From contig CAZFUY010000013.1 of NCBI GenBank assembly GCA_964522445.1, positions 1-39,117 on the forward strand: a stretch of DNA of 39,117 bases, read 5' to 3'. The notes under the pieces were generated by a model. That model ran no database searches. It was not told the DNA's origin and worked only from the letters and a program-made list of their open reading frames with translations. Position 1 is the first letter of the stretch; every line of letters starts with the position of its first letter. Shown in pieces: positions 7,880 to 14,900 of this stretch. The translations under genes were made by a program, and so were the position numbers. Origin of the DNA: CAZFUY01 sp964522445. GTDB taxonomy: Bacteria > Pseudomonadota > Gammaproteobacteria > SZUA-229.

Positions 7880-8629
7880 TTAGTGAGCTTCTGTGCTTAC
7901 CTGTGCATCTTCAATAATCACATCATAAATATAACCATAGCCAAAATCTTTATTCAGTGCTAACTGGCCTTTAACCAGAATAATATCATCGAGTGCTGCT
8001 GTGGCATCGGTGGTTATAGTTAAATCTTGTTGGCTACTGTTATCGCGGATATGAATCCAGTTTTTACCCATTACATCGGCAGTAAACTTGCTAACCTGGC
8101 CGCGAATTTTTACTGCTTTATTTTCCAGCTTATTTTTATTTTTCAGCACATTGGCAATAGTCTGACCATTTTCAGCTTTTGAAAATGTTTTAAGAGCGGT
8201 GGCTACGGCTGCCTGTGGTTTGGTGTTTTTGTGTGGATCTGGTGGTGTAGCGGTATGATTGCTTTCTCCATTAACAGTAAAGCTGCCAACAAAATAGATA
8301 ATCTTGAAATCTCGCTGTAGTGATTTGCTATAAAAATTGTTCATTGGCATGCCGGTGCTAAAGCTGATTTGATCACCTGTTTTTACAGCAGTAACAGGGC
8401 CAGCCGCCCAGACAGGCTGGTTATCCAGTATGATTTTTACATAAGTATAACCACCTGCATTCATGGTTTCGGTTAATTTACCACTCAATACATTATTATT
8501 ATAAACGGCAGCTTTATTAGCAGCAGGGGGATTTTTTGTGGCGACCTCATCGGAGGATTTATTTTGCTGGCAGCCTGCGATAATGGGAGTAGAAAGTAGC
8601 AGAATGCTGATAATTTGTTTGAGACTCAT
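7880..8629 (-). CDS. OB-fold lipoprotein, NrfJ-like
   Basis: This 249-residue lipoprotein has a signal peptide ending in the lipobox IAGC (Cys19). Two similar halves follow. One, at about 45-115, starts GKLTETMNAGGYTYVKI and contains VWAAGP; the other, at about 165-245, contains VKIRGQVSKF, NWIHIRDNS and ILVKGQLALNKDFGYGY. Both resemble OB-fold domains, and the first resembles NrfJ-type proteins linked to nitrite-reductase cytochrome loci. The linker is polar and rich in Pro, Lys and Thr. It lies on the opposite strand to the multiheme cytochrome operon, converging on it. A near-consensus FNR-like site is 77-90 bases upstream of the start. A role in periplasmic redox or metal handling is only a guess. 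Confidence 0.75.
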   Translation of the reverse strand: MSLKQIISILLLSTPIIAGCQQNKSSDEVATKNPPAANKAAVYNNNVLSGKLTETMNAGGYTYVKIILDNQPVWAAGPVTAVKTGDQISFSTGMPMNNFYSKSLQRDFKIIYFVGSFTVNGESNHTATPPDPHKNTKPQAAVATALKTFSKAENGQTIANVLKNKNKLENKAVKIRGQVSKFTADVMGKNWIHIRDNSSQQDLTITTDATAALDDIILVKGQLALNKDFGYGYIYDVIIEDAQVSTEAH

Positions 8630-8705
8630 GGTGCTCCGCCTTTAAAATTTTATCGTGTTTATTCAGAATACCCCGGATTATGGCACAGCCAGGGTAAATC
8701 TTTAT

Positions 8706-8719
8706 TTGTTTATCATCAA
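8706..8719 (-). promoter_or_regulatory. FNR/ANR-like box upstream of the OB-fold lipoprotein
   Basis: The minus strand reads TTGATGATAAACAA, nine of ten matches to TTGAT-N4-ATCAA. Its centre is about 83 bases from the start codon, which would allow activation if the transcript has a leader of about 40 bases. It is a single site in an AT-rich spacer, so chance is possible. Confidence 0.4.
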
Positions 8720-8861
8720 ATACTAATCAATTCTTTTTATATATCTTATGAAGAGTGAATTAAGCTGTTATTGCCTTTCTAATAGAGGGGTAATTGATTT
8801 TTTAGATGTGAAATCTGGTTTCTTTATCTGTATAAGCAGGCATAAATCTTCAATACATATA

Positions 8862-9581
8862 TTACACTTTTAGATACACCCAGCCATCCTGTAAACGCTT
8901 AACGATTTGTTCGATTGCCGTTACGCCTGTTTTAGTCTCTGCAATCAAATCCGGCTCGATACCTTTTAAGCGTAATCTCTCAATAGCGTTAGTGCAGGCA
9001 ATAAATGAAACATTGCTATAGTTGCCTATAATTTGTTTGATTCTTTTTTTATAAGGTGAAACATCATTACGAAATAAATCTATGCCGCCAGAATTAGCAA
9101 CTACTTCTAATTTAAAAGGCATTTTATTTTCATTATATGTTTCAAGTATGGTATCTATTTTATGCAGTGTTTTATATAAAGCTTCGGGTTCAGAACTTGA
9201 AATATGCAATATTATTTTGTTAGGTTTGTGTAAATTTACAGGCGTTAGTTTTATGCCTTGCATCTCATTTTTTTCAGAGTAGTTATCATTGATGTGTGCA
9301 ACATCAAGACAGGTTCCCAGAAAAAATCCTGTACATAGAATCAATATTGAAAAAGCAACAGATTTTATATTATAAGAACTCGAATATTTTTCACTGTATG
9401 AATCAGGTAATGAAACCTGACTATAACTGGACTTGAGTGATTGCTTTAATTCACATAAAGTTTGTATTTTATCAGCAAGCTGTTTATTGTCTTTAATATC
9501 CTGTTTAAATTTTTCTTTTTCTGATCCGCCTAATTCGCCATCAACAAAAGCATTTATAATTTCATCGGAATAATGCGCCAT
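8862..9581 (-). CDS. membrane anti-sigma-like protein fused to a periplasmic DsrE-fold domain
   Basis: This 239-residue protein has three parts. Residues 1-60 look like an anti-sigma domain (DEIINAFVDGELGGSEKEKF; no HxxxCxxC zinc motif). A helix at about 73-91 crosses the membrane. Residues 120-239 form a DsrE-like domain of the COG1416 type, with IILHISSSEPEALYKTL, a central GGIDLF and FIACTNAIERL containing Cys196, ending in DGWVYLKV. The last part aligns with the secreted protein at 10299-10739 (FAACQNTINAM, DKGYKLVKP). The gene overlaps the sigma factor stop (TAATG), as expected for a cognate anti-sigma factor. The DsrE domain should face the periplasm and act as the sensor. The fusion is seen; ligand and mechanism are inferred. 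Confidence 0.8.
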   Translation of the reverse strand: MAHYSDEIINAFVDGELGGSEKEKFKQDIKDNKQLADKIQTLCELKQSLKSSYSQVSLPDSYSEKYSSSYNIKSVAFSILILCTGFFLGTCLDVAHINDNYSEKNEMQGIKLTPVNLHKPNKIILHISSSEPEALYKTLHKIDTILETYNENKMPFKLEVVANSGGIDLFRNDVSPYKKRIKQIIGNYSNVSFIACTNAIERLRLKGIEPDLIAETKTGVTAIEQIVKRLQDGWVYLKV

Positions 9582-10126
9582 TATTTGACTCTCCTTAATT
9601 TAGTTAAGGATGGTAGACTATTTTTTTGTTTTAATTTTTGTTGCAGCGCTTCTCTTGCTCTGCTTAATCTACTCATCACTGTGCCTACCGGGATATCTAA
9701 TGCTTCAGATACTGCCAGATATGACATGGATTCTATATCAACAAGCGTTATCACCTGTCTTTGCCCTAAAGGTAAATTTGAAATTGCATTCCTCACACCA
9801 TCAACAACCTGTTCACGACTATGCCAGTACTCTGGCGTTTGATGATCGGTAAATACAAGCTCATCAATGTCCTCACAGGGGCGAGATTTGCGTAAATATT
9901 CACGCCATTGATTATTTAATATTGCAAATAGCCAGGCATCAAACAGGCTTTCGTCCTTTAACTGATGCAACTTCTGAATGGCTTTTGATAAGGCATCCTG
10001 TGTAAGGTCATCAGCCAGCATAGCATCATGACACCATGAAAAAGCCAGTCTATACAGTCGGTTACGATGTTTCTGGATTCTTTTGATTGCAAATTTATCT
10101 TTGCAGGGAAAGTTAAATATATTCAT
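9581..10126 (-). CDS. ECF-family RNA polymerase sigma factor
   Basis: This 181-residue sigma factor has the ECF two-domain form. Region 2 is at about 20-85 (RLYRLAFSWCHDAMLADDLTQDA, AWLFAILNNQWREYLRK). Region 4 is at about 115-165 (ISNLPLGQRQVITLVDIESM, then LDIPVGTVMSRLSRAREAL), a helix-turn-helix that reads the -35 element. A usual ribosome site (AAAGAG) lies just upstream. The gene is coupled to the anti-sigma/DsrE gene that follows. A run of eight G on the plus strand (10139-10146) lies 13-20 bases upstream of the start. Likely targets are its own operon and the divergent DsrE-porin pair; that is inferred from the arrangement. Confidence 0.92.
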   Translation of the reverse strand: MNIFNFPCKDKFAIKRIQKHRNRLYRLAFSWCHDAMLADDLTQDALSKAIQKLHQLKDESLFDAWLFAILNNQWREYLRKSRPCEDIDELVFTDHQTPEYWHSREQVVDGVRNAISNLPLGQRQVITLVDIESMSYLAVSEALDIPVGTVMSRLSRAREALQQKLKQKNSLPSLTKLRRVK

Positions 10127-10191
10127 AAATCTCTTTAAGGGGGGGGCAGTTGTTGTATTGCTCTTATTTATAAGATGCAGGTGATAGTGGT

Positions 10192-10230
10192 TTTATTCCA
10201 AAAAAATTAAATTATTTTTTTTGGAATAAA
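10192..10230. promoter_or_regulatory. perfect 15-bp inverted repeat in the sigma/DsrE divergent spacer
   Basis: Arms TTTATTCCAAAAAAA (10192-10206) and TTTTTTTGGAATAAA (10216-10230) match fully around a nine-base centre. The site lies between the divergently transcribed sigma factor and DsrE genes, 66 bases from one start and 68 from the other, a natural position for a shared operator. It could instead form an RNA hairpin. The rest of spacer 10127-10298 shows no convincing -35/-10 pair. Confidence 0.6.
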
Positions 10231-10298
10231 TGAACTTTTAATAGCATCTTTAATAACAGGCTTTTTCTAAAAATGAATAAATTATATCAGGAGGTTTC

Positions 10299-10739
10299 AT
10301 GAAAAGACTATATATAATCTTTGCCATATTTATATATGTGCTGAGTGTTCAACAGGTTGCTGCTGCACCTGAAGATAAACCCTTTGCTGAACAGAGAATT
10401 GTTTTACAGATCAGCGATCCCAACCCATTCAAACAGACTCTTGTTTTGAATGTTGCCAGTAACTTAATCAAACATTATGGCCCGGATAAAGTTGACGTAG
10501 AAATCGTTGCCTTTGGTCCAGGTTTGCGTCTGTTATTTAAAGATAACTCTAATAAGGGCAGGATCAGCGGCCTTGATAGTAGTGGGGTTCGTTTTGCAGC
10601 CTGTCAGAACACGATAAATGCTATGTCTAAAAAGTTAGGCCATAAGCCTGAATTACACAGCAGTGCAACGCCAGTTACTGCGGGTGTCGTCAGAATTATC
10701 GATTTAATAGACAAGGGTTACAAGCTGGTAAAACCTTAA
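10299..10739 (+). CDS. secreted DsrE-fold protein (COG1416-like)
   Basis: This 146-residue protein has a signal peptide ending near VAA-AP (about residue 23) and a single DsrE-like domain. Recognisable parts are IVLQISDPNPFKQTLVLNVA, VDVEIVAFGPGLRLLF, VRFAACQNTINAM with Cys102, and a tail DKGYKLVKP. The AFGPGL and AC.NT motifs are typical of COG1416 proteins. DsrE proteins form oligomers and in sulfur bacteria some carry sulfur on a conserved Cys; whether this one does is unknown. It is homologous to the C-terminal domain of the anti-sigma protein encoded divergently, so the two may interact in the periplasm. A strong AGGAGG ribosome site precedes the ATG. The porin gene follows by 32 bases. 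Confidence 0.85.
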   Translation: MKRLYIIFAIFIYVLSVQQVAAAPEDKPFAEQRIVLQISDPNPFKQTLVLNVASNLIKHYGPDKVDVEIVAFGPGLRLLFKDNSNKGRISGLDSSGVRFAACQNTINAMSKKLGHKPELHSSATPVTAGVVRIIDLIDKGYKLVKP

Positions 10740-10771
10740 TTTTTAATCAAGATTGATCGAGGAGTTCTCTT

Positions 10772-12223
10772 GTGTTTAATAAAAAAATGAAAAAATATCT
10801 GTTTACGGCTGGCCTGGTTAATTGCCTGCTACTTTCGCCTGCTTATGCGGCTAACTGGTTAATGCTTCAGGGTACAGAGCCAGACAGTTCTGCACCACGA
10901 GCAAAATTATGGGGCTTTATTCAGGCTCAGTATCAAAAAGATAATAGTGCCCCTAATTCATCAGGTGCCTATATTCCTCCCAAGCTGATTGGACCAAACC
11001 TGACATCTCAGGAAGCCTTTAATGTAAATCGTGCGCGTATTGGTGTTCGGGGTACAGGTTTTCCATTAGATGGAAAGGTTAACTATTTCTTCCTGTCTGA
11101 ATTTGGCAATAATGGTATTACAGCTCCCGGTGATCGAAATGTGAGAATCACTGATGCCAGTATTACCTTGAATCAAATTAAAGGTGCTCGTATTCGATTA
11201 GGCCTGTTTAAAACACCGGGTTTTGAAGAAGGCCTGCAAGCTATTCATGTATTTGATTACATTAACTTCACAACGGTTGGTAATCAGTTAATGCTGGAAC
11301 GTTTTCCTAATCGTCAATACACTAATAATATTGGCCCAATATCTTTACCTTCTCCCACTCCATTAGCAGGCTTTGAACGATCTGTTGGTGCATTCCGTGA
11401 TGTCGGTATACAGATCTTTGATACCTTTAAAGTTAATGACTGGGAACACAGTTATGCTGTTATGTTTGGTAATGGTAATGGACTGAACTTTGGTGATAAT
11501 GATGATAATAAAGAAACTTATCTCTACTGGTCTTCTGAACAGGTCTATGGTGGTCGAGGGGGGCGGCGTGAAGGCTTAAAATTATTTGCATGGATACAAA
11601 ATGGTAAGCGCCAGATGGCTAACCCAGACACAGTAACACCTGCTGTTACTGCAACGGTTAATGATACTAACGGTAATCCTGTTACTGTAGAAGTTACACC
11701 CGAAGCTAGAACAGTTAATACGCCTACAGAATATGATCGCAAACGTAGCGGCATAGGTTTTAAATATCTGAAAAAGCCCTGGCGTGTAAGTGCAGAATAC
11801 ATGAAGGGTGAGGGTATGATTTTTGTTGGTCCGGATAAACCTACTTTCCAGATTAACCCTGCATGGCCTGCGGGTGTTGGTGATGGTAAAAATGATGAAG
11901 CTTCTGGCTGGTATGTTGAAGGCGGATGGTATATACCCGGTACTAAATGGGAAATTGATCTACGTTACGATGTTTATAACCGACTGGAAAAAGCTACAGC
12001 ATTCACAGCGGGTGCTAACACGGGTAGAACGGGAGAAATGGAATTTAAAACGATGACAGTTGGTGCGCAATACCATATTAATAAAAAGACACGCATCAAT
12101 ATGGAATATGCTGATCGTAGTGCTGAAGCCATTACCTGGCCTACGGGTACGGGTGCAGGACCTAATGATAACCTTGATGGTCTGGCGGGTCGTTTTGCTA
12201 TACAGCTAACACATATTTTCTAA
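10772..12223 (+). CDS. outer-membrane porin, phosphate-selective porin O/P-like
   Basis: This 483-residue outer-membrane beta-barrel starts at GTG 10772, chosen because GAGGAG (10759-10764) lies seven bases upstream; ATG 10787 lies too far from it. A signal peptide ends in AYA-AN. The barrel shows alternating strands such as AKLWGFIQAQYQKD, ARIGVRGTGF, NYFFLSEFGNNG and RIRLGLFKTPGFEEG, and ends in Phe (LTHIF), the usual outer-membrane assembly signal. The arrangement resembles Porin_O_P proteins. A Thr/Val-rich stretch near residues 290-315 is probably a surface loop. It is cotranscribed with the secreted DsrE protein and followed by a strong terminator. The substrate is unknown. Confidence 0.85.
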   Translation: MFNKKMKKYLFTAGLVNCLLLSPAYAANWLMLQGTEPDSSAPRAKLWGFIQAQYQKDNSAPNSSGAYIPPKLIGPNLTSQEAFNVNRARIGVRGTGFPLDGKVNYFFLSEFGNNGITAPGDRNVRITDASITLNQIKGARIRLGLFKTPGFEEGLQAIHVFDYINFTTVGNQLMLERFPNRQYTNNIGPISLPSPTPLAGFERSVGAFRDVGIQIFDTFKVNDWEHSYAVMFGNGNGLNFGDNDDNKETYLYWSSEQVYGGRGGRREGLKLFAWIQNGKRQMANPDTVTPAVTATVNDTNGNPVTVEVTPEARTVNTPTEYDRKRSGIGFKYLKKPWRVSAEYMKGEGMIFVGPDKPTFQINPAWPAGVGDGKNDEASGWYVEGGWYIPGTKWEIDLRYDVYNRLEKATAFTAGANTGRTGEMEFKTMTVGAQYHINKKTRINMEYADRSAEAITWPTGTGAGPNDNLDGLAGRFAIQLTHIF

Positions 12224-12263
12224 ATAACTAAACTGGTCATAGCTGACTCCGTAGTGTTGTTTG

Positions 12264-12287
12264 CCCCGACTTAGGTCGGGGTTTTTT
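12264..12287 (+). terminator. rho-independent terminator of the DsrE-porin operon
   Basis: The stem CCCCGAC/GTCGGGG (12264-12270 and 12275-12281) has a four-base loop (TTAG) and is followed by six T. It lies 41 bases after the porin stop. Confidence 0.92.
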
Positions 12288-12292
12288 ATCTG

Positions 12293-12338
12293 TGTTTTAT
12301 TGCTCCAGGACACCAGCTTAAAGCTATGCACTTTTAGT
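12293..12338. repeat. dispersed repeat with core AGCTATGCACTTTTAGT, copy 2
   Basis: This matches 7523-7567, sharing TGTTTTATTG at the left and the exact 17-base core at the right, with differences between. It sits between the porin terminator and the converging Lon-family gene. Confidence 0.6.
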
Positions 12339-12375
12339 TCATGGTCATTGAGTAATGCACTGGATCAAAAAAATA

Positions 12376-14775
12376 TTAGCCACCGATTCGGACTTTACCT
12401 GCTTTTCTTAACTTCGCATAATTGCATAGCTTTTTCATTAGTCGATGATTAAGACTGTCTTTTTCAAAAGAGCCGTCGGCTAATTCTTCACCTGCTTTTA
12501 AGCCAGTAAGAACTTCAAGTGCCTGTTCGTAGTGGTCTACCGGGTAAATATAAAACTGACTGTTTTCGATGGCATCAATAATTTCCTGCTTTAGTAATAA
12601 ATTTTTAACATTTACCTGTGGAATAATGCAGCCCTGATTACCCGTTAATCCACGTTGTTTACATATATCGTAAAAACCTTCTATCTTTTCATTAACGCCG
12701 CCTATAGCCTGTACGCGTCCCTGTTGATTTAATGAACCTGTAATAGCAAAACTTTGTTTAAGTGGGATACCTGTTAAAGCAGAAATTAGTACGCACAACT
12801 CAGCTAGCGAGGCACTATCACCATCAATAAGACCATAGGATTGTTCGAAAGTAATACTGGCAGAAAAAGATAAAGGCGTGTCTTTTGTGTAACGCCCTGC
12901 AAGTAATGCCGATAAAATTAGAACACCTTTATCATGAATCGAGCCACTTAAGTCTACTTCTCGTTCGATATTTATAATTTTTCCATCGCCTAAATGAACA
13001 GATGCTGAAATTCTTGATGGTTGGCCAAAACTGTATTTACCAATTTCAAAAACAGATAAACCATTTATCTGTCCAACAGCTTCACCGTCAGTATCAATAA
13101 GTACTGTGCCGCGCTGAATATCCTGCTGAATTAAATTTTGAATGCGTCCAGTTCTATTTACCTGAGCATCAATTGCTTTTTGCACGTCTTCTTTTTTTAT
13201 AAGTTTGTGTTTGCTTTGAGTGGCCCAGTACTGAGTTTCAATTAAAAGATCATCTATGGTTCTTAATCGTGTGGAAAGTTTTTCTGAATCCTGTGCCAGT
13301 CGTGAGCTAAATTCAATGACGCGGGCAACGGCACCTGCATCCATATTTTTTAATTCATATTTACGAACACGTGATGCGATAAGCCTTGCATAAAGCATGG
13401 TGTTATCTTTATCGCGTAATATTTCTTCATCAAAGTCAGCTTCTATTTTAAATAATTCAGGGAAGTCATGATCCATTTCATGCAGCATGTAATAGGCAGT
13501 GCGACTGCCCAGTAAAATAATTTTTACATTAAGTGGAATAGGTTCAGGATCAAGTGTAATGGTTGTATCTGCATTGGCAATTTGATCGAGTGTTTCTATT
13601 TTTACTTTTTTGGCATAAAGCGTTCGTTTTAATGCATCCCATGCGTAGGGACTGTTTACAATTTTGTGCGCATCTAAAATAAGATAGCCACCATTGGCCT
13701 CCAGTAAAGCACCAGATTTTATTAAAGTGAAATTGGTGTTGGGGCCAACCTGACGACTTTCATATTCAATACGCCCCATTAAATTATGATAGGTGGGGTT
13801 GTCAAGATAAATAACAGGTGCGCCAATCTGACGGCTACTGTCAACAATTAAATTAACCTGATAGCGTTGTAAGGCATCATTCTTTTGTGCTTTATTTTCT
13901 GTATTTGCTGACTCTTCTTCTTCGGGTTCAGCAAAATCTTCCAGATGTTCAAGCACGTCTTCCTGTATGCCTTTTAAATAATTTACAACATGAGGGAATG
14001 ATTTATAACGTCGTCTAACATCTTTAATCAGATTGCTGGTAGCAAATAAGGCAACTTTCCGATTTAGCTTTTTTAGTTTTATATTATGTTCACGACGCTG
14101 GCGTGACATTTCAGGTGCAAGATATTCCAGCTCATCCTGAAAGTTGCCAATTTTATTCTCGATCTCAATTATTTCCTGTTCAGGTAAAGCATCGAATTCT
14201 TCTTCAGATAGTGCCTTGCCATTTTTTATGGGTGTTAGCATGAATCCTGAAGGGGTCTGGCTTAGTTGAATATCCTGCTCAAGTGCTTTATCTGCATGTT
14301 TTTCCAGCAGGGTGGTTTGCTTTTTAATAAATATTTTTTCAATATTCTGAACCTGATCCTGATATTCCGTTGCTTCAAAGGATGCGTTAATGGCTTTACC
14401 CAGATCTTCTACAAGGTTTTTCATGTCTTTCTGAAAAGCTTTGCCCTGGCCCGCAGGTAACTTTAATGCTTTAGGTTTGTAGTCCTGTTCAAAATTGCGC
14501 ACATAACACCAGTCTGCCGGCGTCTCTTCTTCAGCGGCTTTATTGGTCAAATATTTGCGAATAATACCGTGCTGGCCAAAGCCTGAGGGGCCCATAACAA
14601 ACAGGTTAAAGCCTCTGTGCTGAACACCGATGCCAAACTCAATGGCTTTTAATGCTCTGTCCTGACCCAGTATATCGGGCAGATCTTCCAGTTCTTCGGT
14701 GGTTTTAAAAGGCAGACTACTGGCGCTGCATTTGGGTTGTAGTTCTTTAGCAGTTAGTGATTTTATCATTATCAA
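12376..14775 (-). CDS. Lon-family (S16) protease with AAA-like domain, YcbZ type
   Basis: This 799-residue cytoplasmic protein belongs to the Lon-like group with an N-terminal AAA-type region and a C-terminal S16 peptidase domain. The peptidase has the Ser-Lys pair: Ser654 in GDSAS and Lys697 in GGVNEK, 43 residues apart as in classical Lon. A P-loop-like segment at 62-70 reads GPSGFGQHG and lacks the Walker A lysine. An insertion at about 130-300 is helical, charged and likely coiled coil, with a Glu-rich run near 283-289. Later motifs include GALLEANGGYLILDA (about 355-369) and STRLRTIDDLLIE. It stands alone, divergent from the PreP-like gene. The target proteins are unknown. Length fits the family. 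Confidence 0.88.
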   Translation of the reverse strand: MIMIKSLTAKELQPKCSASSLPFKTTEELEDLPDILGQDRALKAIEFGIGVQHRGFNLFVMGPSGFGQHGIIRKYLTNKAAEEETPADWCYVRNFEQDYKPKALKLPAGQGKAFQKDMKNLVEDLGKAINASFEATEYQDQVQNIEKIFIKKQTTLLEKHADKALEQDIQLSQTPSGFMLTPIKNGKALSEEEFDALPEQEIIEIENKIGNFQDELEYLAPEMSRQRREHNIKLKKLNRKVALFATSNLIKDVRRRYKSFPHVVNYLKGIQEDVLEHLEDFAEPEEEESANTENKAQKNDALQRYQVNLIVDSSRQIGAPVIYLDNPTYHNLMGRIEYESRQVGPNTNFTLIKSGALLEANGGYLILDAHKIVNSPYAWDALKRTLYAKKVKIETLDQIANADTTITLDPEPIPLNVKIILLGSRTAYYMLHEMDHDFPELFKIEADFDEEILRDKDNTMLYARLIASRVRKYELKNMDAGAVARVIEFSSRLAQDSEKLSTRLRTIDDLLIETQYWATQSKHKLIKKEDVQKAIDAQVNRTGRIQNLIQQDIQRGTVLIDTDGEAVGQINGLSVFEIGKYSFGQPSRISASVHLGDGKIINIEREVDLSGSIHDKGVLILSALLAGRYTKDTPLSFSASITFEQSYGLIDGDSASLAELCVLISALTGIPLKQSFAITGSLNQQGRVQAIGGVNEKIEGFYDICKQRGLTGNQGCIIPQVNVKNLLLKQEIIDAIENSQFYIYPVDHYEQALEVLTGLKAGEELADGSFEKDSLNHRLMKKLCNYAKLRKAGKVRIGG

Positions 14776-14900
14776 TTTCTTGTTTTTGTATAACTTTATT
14801 TTAGCAGTATTTTTACTTAAGGTTTATCACTTCATTCACCACTCATTGTGATGGATAGGGTACAATTTGCAGCTTATTAAAAACAGTGGAAGAGTAGATT

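Noticed and set aside
7751..7963. 70-codon open frame over the REP-like copy A
   Set aside because: Much of it is made of the repeat itself, and its end overlaps the lipoprotein gene on the other strand.
10223..10255. ECF-type promoter (GGAATA or GAACTT with a TCTT-like -10) before the secreted DsrE gene
   Set aside because: The spacings (9, 18 or 28 bases) do not fit a normal ECF promoter cleanly, and the -35 candidate lies in the inverted repeat.
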